A DNA stretch of 64,000 bases from assembly GCA_029747015.1 (NCBI GenBank), contig JAKOGI010000366.1, positions 532,001-596,000 on the forward strand, written 5' to 3'. The notes beneath the pieces are model-generated. The model saw only the letters and a program-made list of their open reading frames with translations. It had not been told where the DNA came from and did no database searches. Of the stretch, positions 35,894-47,738 are shown in pieces (position 1 is the stretch's first letter; each line of letters begins with the position of its first letter). The stretch comes from Carnegiea gigantea. Lineage: Eukaryota; Streptophyta; Magnoliopsida; Caryophyllales; Cactaceae. The position numbers and the translations under genes are program-made.

Positions 35894-37428
35894 AATTCCT
35901 TCAATCCTTCACTTTTTTTTGGCAAGCATAAGAGTGGGAAAGAGAATGTAGTTGCTGATGCCTTGTTGCGAAGATATGCTCTTCTATCGGTCCTAGAGGC
36001 CAAGGTTCTTGGCTTCAATTCCATCAAGGCCTTGTACATAAAAGATGAAGACTTCAAGATGGTGGTTGAAGATCCCTCCAACTATGGCATTTATAGCTTG
36101 CAGGAAGGTTTTTTCTTCAAGGGAAGTAAGTTATACATCCCCAAGGGTCCTCTAAAGGACTTGATCGTCAAGGAGGCTCTTAGAGGTGCCTTAGCCGGGT
36201 ATTTTGGTATCAACAAGACCCTTGAGATCCTCAAGGAGTAGTTCTATTAGCCTAAGATGAGTGGGGATGTCCACAAAGTAATCTTGGGGTGTGCCATTTG
36301 TCATATAGTCAAGATTCACTTCCAGTAAAGCCTTTGCACCCCTCTTTCGGTTCCTTTGAGGCCTTGGGATGACCTTAGTATGGACTTCATAGTGACCCAT
36401 CCACGAACCCCTCGAGGGAAGGATGCCATCATGGTAGTTGTTAATTGGTTCTCCAAGATGGCACATTGTGTTGCTTGCCACAAGTTTGGTGATGCTACAT
36501 ATATTGCGGATCTCTTCTTTCAAGAAATCGTGAGGCTTTGTGGGATCCCATGGATTATTGTGTCGGATAGAGATACCAAGTTCTTATCATACTTTTGGAG
36601 AAGTCTATGGTGGCTAGTGGGGACTAAACTACTTTTTAGCATCACTTGCTATCCCCAAACCGATGGACAAATAGAAGTGACCAACCGCACACTCACTGCC
36701 TTGTTAAGAGATATGGTGAGTAAGAGCTTAAGAGATTGAGATACCAAGCTTCCCTATGCAGAATTTGCCTACAACCGGATTCCTTCCTATGTTACTTCTC
36801 ATTCACCCTTTGAGGTATGCTATGGCCTTAATCCGCTCACTCTCTTGATCTCATTCCCATTCCTCAAGAGTCCAAAGTGAGCTTTGAAGCCAAGAAAAGG
36901 GCTAAAGCTATTAAGAAACTACATAAGCAAGTGAGAGCTTAAATTGAGAAGGTAAATGAGCAATATAAGGCTAGGGCCAACAAGAATCAAACTTATCTTG
37001 AATTTAAACCAGGAGATCTTGTATGGCTACATTTGAGAAAGGAGAGGTTCCCTTCAAGGAGGAAAAGCAAGCTCATGGCATCGGGAGATGGCCCCTACAA
37101 GATCGTGCTAAGAGTAGGAGACAATGCCTACAAGGTAGAGCTTTCGAGTGACATGTACATCTCCGCCACTTTTAATATTGGAGACCTCCCTCCCTACATC
37201 GAAGATGAAGATGAGGACATTAGATATTTGAGGGCAAATCTTCTTCAAGGAGGGGAGGTTGATGCGGAGCAAACTGTCAGGCCTAACCTCCTTATCAACA
37301 TCAAGGCTTGGATTCAACTTGAGCCCTTAATCACCTATAAGGGTGACTCAAGTACTTGGCTCTCCAAAGTTCTTGTTGGTTTGGGATCCTTGAGGGGTCC
37401 CGAAGTAAGCTTAGGCAAGGTGGCATGA
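35894..37428 (+). pseudogene. pol: Gypsy RNase H end and integrase, decayed
   Basis: This continues the frame broken at 25606. It holds [19 protein letters not shown] (end of RNase H); the integrase finger ([11 protein letters not shown] with Tyr for the first His, CAICH); catalytic Asp in [16 protein letters not shown] (36376); Asp in IVSDRDTKF; and Glu in [12 protein letters not shown]. The C-terminal domain is at 37033 onward (GPYKIVLRVGDNAYKVEL, FNIGDLPPYIEDEDEDIR). There are in-frame stops near 36240, 36250, 36327 and 36739, and further breaks to 37000. The last open frame crosses the polypurine tract and runs 169 bp into the 3' LTR, ending at 37428. Confidence 0.88.
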
Positions 37429-38370
37429 CACTTAGTAGCCTAGATAAGGAGCCTAGCTATTTTTATCTCCAAGTCACCTATTCTAAATAAGGAGCCTAGC
37501 TATTTTTATCTCCAAGTCACCTATTTTATTTTACTTCCTTGTCATGGTGAGAACATATGGCCTAACTTCTAGCTCATTTTTGGCTGGCTAAATCGACTCC
37601 ATTTTGGGTGAATTTTGGATGGATGGATAGTCCCAGATGTCCATTTTCTAACAAGCCTACGATCATCATCAAATTCTAAGAATCGAGCAAGTTATGGGGT
37701 TTTAACTGAGCCATGGTTAGTGCAAGTTTGGAGGTGCACGTTTTATTTAAAAATTTATTTGGGTCATCAAATGGAGGAATTAAGGGTCTAAATTTGGCAG
37801 GTAGCTGTTATACTCTTTTAGAAGGCTCCCATTAACATTCCCACCTTAATCTCTTCCATTTGAATAGGTGAATGACATCACCAATGGAAAGGAATGTGCA
37901 GTCAAATTCCAGCACACCATTATCCCCTAGTGGTCCCCCTTTAATTGTACAATTCGCTTGTATTTCATTGGACAAAATTCTTGTAATGCTATTAGCTAGT
38001 CCTAAGCTTAGGGGAGGGGGTATCTTACTATTTAATTACTCATCTTTTGTATTACAGTCAGCTTTGATGACTATGAATGAATGAAAGGCAAGAAGCCATT
38101 TTCTCTCTCAAAAATCTCTTAATTTTTATCTCTTTTTAGAGTGGTGATTTAGAGTCATCCCTTTTTATTAATCCTCAGTGCTTAGGCTTTAGGGGATTAA
38201 TTGGTGGGTTGTTTATCTTGGTGTTCTTAAAAGAATCTAAGAGTTCGCCTCTTGATTCGGGGTTCCCTCCATTTGGGTATTCTTGAGCTGTTCATCTTAT
38301 TGAGTCTTCACTTGGGTGATTATGCCCCTTTATTTGGCCAAATGGATTTCTTTTCCTAAGATCCGCTTTA
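37260..38370 (+). repeat. Gypsy 3' LTR (1111 bp)
   Basis: It begins TGATGCGGAGC after the polypurine tract and ends TTTA (CA expected). It is about 42 bp longer than the 5' LTR, mainly because a 43-bp unit (ATAAGGAGCCTAGC...) is duplicated in tandem at 37444-37529. Confidence 0.88.
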
Positions 38371-39479
38371 GCTAGAAATAGACCCGAAAAAAATAGGGGC
38401 ACTTTGGAAATAAGCTGGTAATTATTAGTGCATGAAAAAATTATGATTTTTAGTGGATAGGTAGATCAATCAGTTATATTTTAAATGCCTATTGAATCGC
38501 TTTATTTCGAGTTTTATGGAAAAAATTATGGGCGATTTACAAAGACTATGCATGATAAATTGGAGCTGTGCATAGTTTTGTTTGAGCTCAATTTTATAAG
38601 CCATGTCGTGGTGTGGTGGTTGTGTTTTGCATTGTGAATGAAAGTATTGTGGGACTTCTTAAGGTTTTTTTTTTAGGGTTTTATGTCTTAATTTGAGATC
38701 GAGGGTGAAAGATATGAATTTTTTAATGTAGACCTTCAAGCGGTAATAAAATATCACGAGACTGTGAACTAAAATTTTGGGAGTTTAATCAAAACACACA
38801 ACACCAACACCACCTCCCAGTGTGAGTCCCGCTTTCAAAATTTTTTAATGTGGGAGCTTAATCAAAAGTTCCTAAATAATTATAGATATCGCAAAGAAAA
38901 TATAGAATTCAGTGAGTTCAACAACTTTAAGTGTGGTTAAAAAAACTTAGTTGGGTTGAAAAACCGAGTTAAATGGCATGTGAATAAAATTAGAGAAGTG
39001 GGAAGAGTAATGACATAAGAACAGTGCTTGTTAGGCCAAGTTGGTATGATCAAACAAATTCCGAACCCAGTTACACCCCTCTTGGCCTTAAACCCTTGTT
39101 ATTCATCTCAGAAATATCAAAAACTCATTTTGCGTTTACAATCATTAAAGTCTTTTCATTATAGCATCAATTATTTTATCTTGGTTTATTTTGCTCCAAT
39201 TTTTTTTACCTCGAACTAAAGTACTTTAATTTATTTAGTTTTCAAATCATGTTAGTGTAATCTATCTTATATTGAAATGTTGAGTTGTAAATGTCATTTA
39301 ATTAATCAATTTCTATTAAAGTTTCAAATTATGAAAGCGAGTGGTGTTTACTAACAAAATATACCTACCATTGTATTTCTTAAGCAGAATCGGGGCTTAG
39401 TCTATCGTTCCTCATTGTGCATAAATATTATCAAATGACATTGCATTTTAAACACCCCATGTACATTCATTGCCTATGT
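38371..39479. other. Unassigned intergenic stretch
   Basis: 1.1 kb of AT-rich DNA. I see no convincing coding frame, terminal repeat or RNA gene. It starts with GCTAG, the likely right target duplication of the gypsy element. Confidence 0.5.
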
Positions 39480-40380
39480 CTTTAGAAATTAGAATGTATT
39501 TATCAAAGTTAAGTGTTTAGAAATGGCCTCTTTTTCAATGTTCAAATATTTCTTGTCTATTACGAGCTACATCTATGTTTAAGATGTATCCCGCCTGCCT
39601 AATTGGGGTAAGGCCAACTTCTTCAAAGGTCGTAATTTTTTTGGGGATGAACCCAAAGGAAAAATTGATTGTACGTCCTGCTGAAACGTACCTACGTCTT
39701 ATAAAATTAGTATTTCTTCTAGACGGTTCACTAGATTCTTCATATTTAGGAACAACATTGTTGACCAGATTGGTCTCTATTTCACCTAAATCGAGTTCTT
39801 CGATTTCATTGATCTCATCTTCAATAGCCATTTTACAATTTTTTTAATCCAATTTTCTTCTGACTTCTTCCAATGGTATTACATTGAGATTTTCTAGTTT
39901 AATAAGGTTCATCTGCTAATTTATTCGTTCTTCTAATTGGAAATTATTAGTTTCTTTATTATCATCAGATAATGTATCATGTTTATCACTAATTACGCTC
40001 ATAATCTTCTTTAATTCTTCTGGATTTTGTTCTTTTTCGAACATTTTCTGTAGCTCTTCAAGGGTACACTATTTATACTGCATCTTCTTTTTCTATCTTT
40101 TTAGTTGATTTTTCACCTGATTTTCTCCAACTTCTTTTGGATTTTATATCTTGCAAAAGAAATTGATTTTTGTTTTTGGATTTTGGAAGGATATTTATGC
40201 TAAAATGGAGTGCTAATACTGAAAGTAGATTTCTTGTTATGCCTAACTCCGTTAACAAGATAAAGATAGACCATAGTTAATTGATTTTTAAGCTCTTTAA
40301 CTTCGGTTTTAATTTTGACTAATTCTACTTTTAATTCTAAAATTATATCAGTGATATAAATTAATTAAGGTGCTACTGGA
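39480..40380 (-). pseudogene. Decayed first ORF of a retroelement, possibly a pararetrovirus
   Basis: A minus-strand coding remnant downstream of a primer site. The best piece is 98 codons at 39535-39831 (MAIEDEINEIEELDLGEIETN to NIDVARNRQEIFEH). Upstream, Lys/Glu-rich segments in several frames with stops (for example KMFEKEQNPEELKKIMSVISDKHDTLSDDN near 39950-40050) look like one decayed protein. I do not recognise it. The style (acidic N-terminus, then a basic FIRRRYVSAGR stretch) could suit a caulimovirid movement or coat protein region, or a gag of an unknown family. Confidence 0.4.
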
Positions 40381-40518
40381 GAAATGCCTTCCGGTGAGTG
40401 AACAATGTGTGAATAATTAGGACCGAGGCAAGCAGGTGATGATTCAAGCATCAGTCACAGTTAATTAACTTAATTAGTTATTAATTAACTTAATTAGCTT
40501 AATTATTTTTGGTGGCGT

Positions 40519-40531
40519 GGCTCTGATACCA
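40519..40531 (-). other. Primer-binding site, initiator tRNA-Met
   Basis: The minus strand reads TGGTATCAGAGCC, a 13-base match to plant initiator tRNA-Met. It is preceded by CTTTCAAT. It lies about 690 bp upstream of the ORF remnant starting at 39831. Either a pararetroviral leader or an LTR end could precede it. Confidence 0.65.
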
Positions 40532-41700
40532 ATTGAAAGAGGGCCTCGAGTAGTACTTGTAAGAAAACTTACATATACACCAATTTTAGATTTTCGAAAG
40601 TAAATTTTTAAGGATTGCGGTTAAAATATAAATTTAAAAACCTTAGGAGTCTTTTTGCAATTTAAAAAACTACTTTTGGCAAGTTTGGTTACAGAAATTA
40701 TTTGCACCAAAGTAGGGTGGACTAGTAAATCGTTTCTAAAGTTATAGGCCCCGAAAATTATTTACGCCAAATTTTAGAGGCCGGAATAGAAGTTATCCGC
40801 TTTTAGGCTTATGTGGTTAAGCAAAACAAAGGGGGCCTCAATCATGTCAACATATTGCACATGCCAATGTGATCTCAAAAAGAAACATGCCAAGTTCTAA
40901 AAATGCATTCATGAATGAGTCACACAAGAAAGAAAATATAAGACTATATATAGTGAATAGTCATTAAGCTTAACGTCTCACAAGGTATTCTACCACAATC
41001 AATGCAACTCACTCAAAAATGCCACCTATCAAGGTCAATCAGATTGAGCTACATGAATCTCAAGGGTGAGTGGCGCATAACATGGGCCAAAGCAATTTAA
41101 GATGGTGATGTCAACACAATTTCACAAGATTTAACCAATACAAGCCACTCCTCAACACACAATCAATTCAATTAATCAATTAGTATCCCTTGCATAATCA
41201 TCATAGAAGGAGTTTTCGCAAACTCTTATTTCAAAGTTTTTTGATTTTTTAATTTTTTCAAAAGCAATAAATTCAACTAGGAAAGCAATAAAATACATAG
41301 AGGATACTGCAGAGAAGGATAAGGAGAATGGTAAGGATGGGTACCTAGAAAGCGTAAGAATGCTCAATTCAATCATTTCTCCTCTTATGATATAACATCT
41401 AGCCTATATGCTCTAAACTACATGCTCAATTAAATAGAAAATGTAGAAATAACCTAATAAAATTCTATTTATATGATGCAAGCATAAGAGATGATTCAAA
41501 TCCCGCCCTATAGTCCACAATTTCACTCAAATGAGCTACAAGCTCACTCCCCCATCCTTAAGACTTTCATTGTCCTTAATGTAAGGACAAGCAAAGGAAC
41601 AACGGGGTCAACGCCTATAGGGCGAAGGGGAGAGTAGCGGGGGTAGGGGGAATGACACCTCTTTTTTTTTTGAAATGAGAAAACAATTAAACACTTGCGT
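40532..41700. other. Noncoding sequence upstream of the primer site and 3' of the Tat-like gag
   Basis: The first 300 bp (to about 40830) are probably leader or LTR of the element at 39.5-40.5 kb. From about 40830 the sequence has the character of Tat/Athila untranslated DNA. No terminal repeat could be matched and no gene is seen. Confidence 0.4.
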
Positions 41701-42388
41701 TACCGCCCAAGAAGCGCTTATTTCACGTCCCTAACTCGACCATTACCTTAAACGATGACGAGGAGGAAGGAGTGGGAGAACTGAAGTGGTGGACGGTGAT
41801 GCATGCACCATCTCCCTTGGATGAAAAGTAGTACCTCCAAAATAGGTCAAGAGCGGCAGAGGCAAGTCATAGGGTGCAGAATACCCTAGGTCAGGTACCT
41901 CATCTCCTTCAAACACCCTTATCCCAAAGACGGCTTCAGAAACCACAGGAGGGACAGGAGCTACAGGTTCCAGAGGCACTAGAGGTAGAAGGGTGGTGGG
42001 GCAGTGGAAAATGGAAGTCTATCTATTCCCAAGTCACAAAGGGCCCTCTCGATCTCCAGATCCCTTATAGAGCAAGGAATGGAGAAACTACGTAGATCCT
42101 ATAGCTTCGATGGTGACTTGCTCTAAAGAACCGCGCTACACACTTCTCCTATAAAGGCTACTGAAGCCTCTTCAAGCATGATTTTCTTAGAAAGGAGCTC
42201 TCTTAAAAATTTCAGGTGGGAGGCTGCTTTCTTAAAAGCTTCCAAGAAAGGGACATTAACATATACCCTCTTTAGTAGATCCAGGAGCCTAACAACTAGG
42301 GCTCAAGCATGAATCTTGCCACCTTCTGACGATATGGAATAGGTAGATGGCAGGGGCGGAGTGGAGGTGACTGAGTGCCCTTGTCCTC

Positions 42389-43915
42389 TCAAATTTGATT
42401 CCCTTCTTTTTCCCCTCCTTTTTTCATCTCATCTGTTCTTGTAGACACGAAAACTGAACTGATCTCCTGAACCACCATCATAGGGCTCTCCACCAACCCC
42501 TCGCCTCCTATAAAAATGGCATTGATGTGACCCCTGGGGTTGGTCCAGGTTGGCCCGGTAGCTACCCTTGGGAGGGGCCAGACTGCTGATTTGTTGAGCG
42601 ATTTGAGCAATTTAGGTGTCCATCACCCTCTGATGGGAGGTCATAGTATCGAACTTGGAGGTCAACTGATTGATTAACTCACCAAAAGCTTCATTAGTTT
42701 TGGTTTGAATATGAATAAAGCACTCCATAAGACTCTCCAAATTAGATTTTGGCTATGGTGGTTGAGGGAGTGGGTTATAGGGAGTTCTATACTAGAACCC
42801 AGGTGGCTGTATAGTATTCTGAGGTTAAGGATTAGGATTCCTGTAAGGAGTGTTGGGGTAGCTCTTCCATCCAGACGTGTGACCATTAGGGTAGGAATTG
42901 TTCTGTGGTGGTGATGGATTGAAAACATGCATGACATTCGCGTGCTCAATGGAAGGAAGGCCATTATAACACTTAGCAAATGTGTGCCCTTTTAGACCAT
43001 GAGTCTCACATATAGAATATACCCTCGCTAATAAGCCTGAAGAACTACCTGGAGCAGGAGAGGTGCCAACTCTATCAAGTCTCTGTGCTAGTAACATCCA
43101 CCCTGCTGGCTAGTAATGTCACAGCGTCGACCTCATACTTGCCAATGCTTCTCTTCGGGGTACCCCTTTCACTAGACCAATGATAATTGTTGAAAGGCAT
43201 CTCTTCCAATAGAGCATTTGCCACTTCGATAGACCTTCCCATGAGAGTGCCTCCTGTTGCAGCATCTATAGAGATCCTCACTGACTATTTTAACCCATTA
43301 TAGAATGTCTAGACAAGAAGCCAGTCAGGAACACCATGATGAGGGCACTGTTGTTACAAGTCTTTGAATCTCTCCCAAGCTTCATACTAGGTCTCCCATC
43401 CCATTGAGCAAAAGAGGTGATATATGTCCTCAGCTTCGCAGTCTTGCCCGGTGGGAAATATTTGCTGAGGAAGGCTTTGGAGAGAACTTCCCATGTGGTG
43501 AAGGAGTTGGACACCTCATTCTGCAGCTAGTCATTAGCTCTATCCCTCAAGAAAAGTGGGAAGAGTCTTAGCCGGATTGTATCGGTAGAAACTTAGCTTA
43601 ATTGTGTCGCACTTTGCAAGGAAGTCGCGAAGGAACATATTGGGGTTCTCTACAGGGTGCCCGTGAACTGGTCTCTCTCCACAAAGGTGACTAGCACTGG
43701 ATTCACCTCGAAGTTGTGTGCCTCTATAGCAGGCCCCATGATGGAAGAATCAACCCCAATAGCTTTGGGCATGCCATAATCATGGAGCACCATGTATTCC
43801 TCTCCGCCTGTGATCTCTACCACTCTCTTCTTCTTCATTACTTGACCGCCTCGCTTGCGTGCTATTGCTTCAATTTCAGGGTCAAAGGGGACAAGGTTTT
43901 GTTTGCCCTGACTTC
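42389..43915 (-). pseudogene. gag: Tat-like Ty3/gypsy gag, decayed
   Basis: Minus-strand gag in many short frames. Landmarks in order: MKKKRVVEITGGEEYMV and MGPAIEAHNFEVNPVLVTFVERDQF (43650-43838); RLRLFPLFLRDRANDWLQ (near 43540); SNSFTTWEVLSKAFLSKYFPPGKTAKLR (43420-43510); DAATGGTLMG and NNYHWSSERGTPKRSIGKYEVDAV (43130-43280); the degenerate knuckle CETHGLKGHTFAKC (near 43000); and TWTNPRGHINAI near 42530. I recognise the gag of Tat/Athila-clade elements. No protease or pol follows, so the element is truncated or was a gag-only non-autonomous form. Confidence 0.75.
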
Positions 43916-44056
43916 TCTAGTGCATACAAAGCAAACACTATACTAAGCGTAAGTATTGTCAAGCAAGAGTAGAGAAACCTAAAAAAACTGCGAAACGAAA
44001 AACAAAAACCTAATATAGAGTGCCTTAATCGACTCTTGATATCGAAAGGAACAAGT

Positions 44057-44074
44057 TCCCCAGTAACGGCGTCA
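44057..44074 (-). other. Decayed tRNA-Asp primer-binding site
   Basis: The minus strand reads TGACGCCGTTACTGGGGA, differing from the Athila site at 1655-1672 at three positions, all transitions of the type caused by cytosine deamination. It lies 142 bp upstream of the gag remnant. Confidence 0.8.
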
Positions 44075-44180
44075 AAAACTTATTTTAGTTAAATTGCTGC
44101 AAGCGCACAGTGTAACTGTAGCTAGCAACTAACGAGTACGGATCGATTCTACAAGAAACTCGCTTTGAATTACCAGAACT
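44075..44180 (-). repeat. LTR stub of the Tat-like element
   Basis: Sequence beyond the primer site with GCAAGCGCAC and GTAACTGTAGC, similar to the end of the insertion at 22819. It stops after about 100 bp where copia gag begins, so most of the LTR is lost. Confidence 0.5.
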
Positions 44181-44184
44181 AATC

Positions 44185-44880
44185 TGAACACTCAATCAGT
44201 ACAAAGCAGTTTACTTCATCGTGCCCGACTTTTCCACAATGTCTACAGCTAACTATTTCACCTAGCATAGCCCGTGGTTGAGCTATGTAAGAAAAGGCAA
44301 AGGCTTCTCAAATTTGGACTCTTGATCGATCATCATGTGTTTGTTTTTCTCCTCCTACTGAACCATGTTGTAGATTTTATCTAGCCAAGGTGGAGGGTCC
44401 AGCACAAGAATTTGGCTGCAGACTGTCGAGTGAGCATCATCATCTAGGCCCATCAAAAACTGATAAATCTTGTCCTCCTGCATAAACATGACAATCTTGG
44501 TCACGACTTCACACGTTCATGCCGGAATTTTAATGTAATTATCGAGCTCATTCCATAGCCCCATGAGCTTCGAAAAGAAATCAACGACATCTTGTCTGTT
44601 TTGCTTACAAGATGCAATTTTTGCGTTCAATCTATGAATCCTGGGTATATTGGTACGTCATACCTCCTTTTGATATTATCCCACAATTCTTGGGCCATGT
44701 CAATGCAGGCTACAAGTTTGTAAAGCTTTGGATCAATGACATTCATAATCCATGACACTATTATCGAGTTCACCATCTCCCAAGCTTTTGCATCTTCCAT
44801 AACCACTCCATCCTTGGCCTTTGGTTTTGCAATCAAAATCCATCAATGAATCCTAACTTGTTTTTGAAATTGTTATGACT
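44185..44880 (-). pseudogene. gag: Ty1/copia gag fragment
   Basis: Minus-strand UBN2-type gag. One readable frame is 44627-44836 (WEMVNSIIVSWIMNVIDPKLYKLVACIDMAQELWDNIKRRYDV). It continues in shifted frames (KIASCKQNRQDVVDFFSKLMGLWNEL, KIYQFLMGLDDDAHSTVCSQIL, EEKNKHMMIDQESKFEKP) to a full CCHC zinc knuckle near 44213-44256 (CRHCGKVGHDEVNC). No pol follows: the copy is cut at about 44185, against the Tat-like LTR stub. Confidence 0.8.
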
Positions 44881-45066
44881 ACCTTTTCCCATTGATTATA
44901 ATTTTTCCCATCAAATCTGGTGATCCTTATGATAGCCCTAGGAGAACATGAGGGATGAAGGAAGTATGACGATTGATTTGTTATGATGAAAGTTTGATCT
45001 TTGGCATCTTTGGTTGTGATGAGAATGAAAGGAAAAATTTTCCTTTAGGTTTGAAAGAGTTACTGG

Positions 45067-45078
45067 TCTGATACCATG
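45067..45078 (-). other. Primer-binding site of the copia fragment
   Basis: The minus strand reads TGGTATCAGACC, one mismatch from the initiator tRNA-Met site. It sits about 190 bp upstream of the gag remnant. Confidence 0.75.
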
Positions 45079-45079
45079 A

Positions 45080-45290
45080 TAAAAACACAAAGTAGATTTG
45101 AGGCAAGAAGAGAATTTTCCTTCATCTATCTCTCATGGTCGTTCAGCCTTGCATTCTAATACATGATACAAGCAAGCTGGCAATTATCGAACCCTAACCC
45201 TAGCTTAGCTGCCAAGAAAACCGAGAATCATGCACAAAATATGGATCAAAATATTTTACAAAATATGTACAATATTTATTTTCTTAATAC
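45080..45290 (-). repeat. Possible 5' LTR of the copia fragment
   Basis: It starts TGATAAAAACAC on the plus strand, right beside the primer site, as an LTR end should. The far end (perhaps AATACA near 45290) is a guess, because no second copy exists in the window. Confidence 0.4.
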
Positions 45291-46932
45291 AGTAAGTTGT
45301 TGCTAGTTGGCGCGTCTCAATTTTATAATCCAACCAATAAGAATAGTGTTTATAATTGGACTAGTATGGTCTTTAACTCCAAAAAAAAAAAAAAAAAAAA
45401 GGTGGACTAGAGTATCACATCATTTGTTTGATTCGGTCATAGATACAAAGAATCGATGACTTTCCAACAAAAATGTCAACAAAAACCAAACGCTCAAATT
45501 GTCACAACCTATCATTAATTAGCCAGTAATCTAGTCTAATAGTACATTTTGTCATGGCATATTGTTCCACAACTAGCCCAGTTATTCAAAGGCCTCACAA
45601 AAGTAGGCCTACTTGGCAATTAACATAATGTTTACTGCTGTTTGTTGCCTGTTATTACTCTTTAGGTTTATTAATCTTTATCATTTTATAGAAGCTATTT
45701 TAGCCAACTAATCCGGTGGAAAATATCAAAGTTAAAAAAATTAATATCGAAAATATAAAGAATGTTAAGTGCCAAAAATTTATATATTAAAACTATTTTA
45801 ACCAATATGTGTTCATGTTCATAGGAGTTATTGCTACTAGAAAATCAACAATTGAATTATCTAATTATCACTTGTAAGTGTCATAAGCCATGACCTCAGC
45901 TAATGGCAGCCAACTACCCCCCCCCCCCCAAAAAAAAAAAGGTTTGGACTATTGGTTTCTCCTCCATCAACTTTTCCACAGACAAGTCTTTTAAAACATT
46001 GGCTATGTCAACATTACTCATGAACATTTTCAGCTAAAAGACAGGCGCGTGGTGAGAGCATGCAAGAAAACACAGCAGGGTATGTAAGATCCTAACAATT
46101 TTAGATCCTTATCATTAAGGACCATATCTACTATATAGAAGCTAATAAAAGCTCTTTTTTTTTTTCTTTTTTTTCAAGGGGTGCGAGCATGACCTAATAC
46201 ATGTATGAAGCACTAGCAATTCTAAAATTCTATAAATACAGTTAAACTAAGTAAAAGAAAAGAAAATTTTGGACAAATGGCTATCTAAATTTGATCGGAA
46301 AGAAATTGGACAATGTCTATTCTAACTTACAATGCAAATGAATTTTATAAAAAAAAGACCTTATAAGCATGTAACATATAAAGGATTTTGTAAAATTGTT
46401 TAATACAAATTTTTTCACAAGATTACACTAGTCAAGAGATAACATTCTAAAACATATGCATGTGAAAGATGTCCAAGAAGCCAGACAATATTGTCTTTGT
46501 TTGTCTTTTGAAAGAATCAAACATGCACACCTTTTCTTAGGGGGTAGGGGTTGTATGGTTCAAAAAGTTACTCTCAATTCATGTATTGATTCATGAACTC
46601 CCATTAACTGGAGGAGCAAATAATCCGAAAAAGATTATCATTAATATTGGTTAAAAAGAGGCGTAAAGTTGCATAAATCTTGCATTTTATATTATCATGG
46701 TTAATATTCGTTTAAATAATTTTTAAAATAAAATATAAGTCTAAATAGTCTGCTTGGAATGGGACCATCATTTTATAAAAAGTAAGATAATAGTGAAAAA
46801 GTTATTAGGGCATAAAAGAATTAACGAATACAAAGGTTAATCTTGTTGAATTATCAATGAAGCCATCTTATTCAAATAATGTCCTGTAATAACTTTTTCT
46901 TGTATCTTTACAATATACTAATTTTATATTAA
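45291..46932. other. AT-rich intergenic DNA
   Basis: No gene seen. It contains a run of about 21 A near 45380-45400, a C11-A10 junction near 45918-45940 and a T-rich run near 46155. These are low-complexity tracts only. Confidence 0.6.
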
Positions 46933-47738
46933 GGGTGTGTTTGGTGGGGGTGAAAATCATTTTTTCGGAAAATAATTTTCTCATTTTATGGTGTTTGGTA
47001 AAATAAGGAGGGTAAATTTATTTTCAGGGGAAAATTATTTTCCCTATAATGAAGGAAAATAATTTCACTTTGAATGGAGCATATGTTGATTTTATATTTC
47101 TTTGGCACTCACACAGTTTCATATTCTTTCTCTCTTCTATGTCTATCTCCGCAACATATGGTTCGAAGATTAACGTAGTGACATATAGTTTGAAGATTAA
47201 GGCAGTATATTAAAGATTAGTGAAATTGTATCATCCTGATGTCCATACTGATACCGATGCCAGTAGATCTAATAACCATGATAATCAAAATCCAAAACAC
47301 TCTATAATTTATCGTCAAGGTTAAGAAAATAGAGAAACGCACTAGTTTTTTTCCTCTTCTTTGTTTGGATTCCTATTCAAAGGTGGAAAATCAATAAGTG
47401 TTGCTAGCATCAAATTGTTGATAGTAGGTAAGATCAAAAAAATTGAGAAATGTACATATTGTCATAACTTTGATTCTGGACAACACTTCTATTGTAATAT
47501 AATTCCCCAAAGAACAAAATATAAATTTTTATTTTTCTAAATATCTTATTTTTATTTTTCACTAATGTGCCTCTTTTTAGCTTTTTTGTTTAGTTTTTGC
47601 TATTCAAACTTATTTTTTTAGAAATTTTATTTTCCCTTTTACCAAATAATTGAGCCGAAAATCATTTTACATGAAAAATTATTTTACATAAAAAATAATT
47701 TTCTAGGAAAATAGTTTTCAACCCCAAGAAACACACCC
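46933..47738. mobile_element. Tourist-like MITE (PIF/Harbinger type), 806 bp
   Basis: The terminal inverted repeats are GGGTGTGTTTGGTGGGGGTGA on the left and its imperfect complement on the right (ends AAACACACCC). Pairing extends into AAAATnATTTT-rich arms. The flanking TAA trinucleotides (46930-46932 and 47739-47741) are the target duplication expected for PIF/Harbinger elements. No transposase frame is present, so it is non-autonomous. Confidence 0.82.

Larger units (their letters stand above)
19858..38370 (+). mobile_element. Ty3/gypsy chromovirus-like retrotransposon, host of two nested insertions
   Basis: 5' LTR 19858-20926, initiator-Met-type primer site, gag, protease, RT, RNase H, integrase, polypurine tract (AAGGAGGGGAGG, 37248-37259), 3' LTR 37260-38370. 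The flanks are GCTGG on the left and GCTAG on the right, a plausible 5-bp target duplication with one change. Without the two insertions it would be about 6.9 kb, normal for this group. Gag and protease motifs (GYASLWHETL, DGGSYTN) resemble CRM/Reina-type chromoviruses from memory; the exact lineage is not settled. It has many stops and frameshifts. Confidence 0.88.

Noticed and set aside
45067..45078. tRNA gene for the initiator Met matches
   Set aside because: Only 12-13 bases matching the tRNA 3' end occur here, at 34181 and at 40519. They are primer-binding sites, with no cloverleaf.
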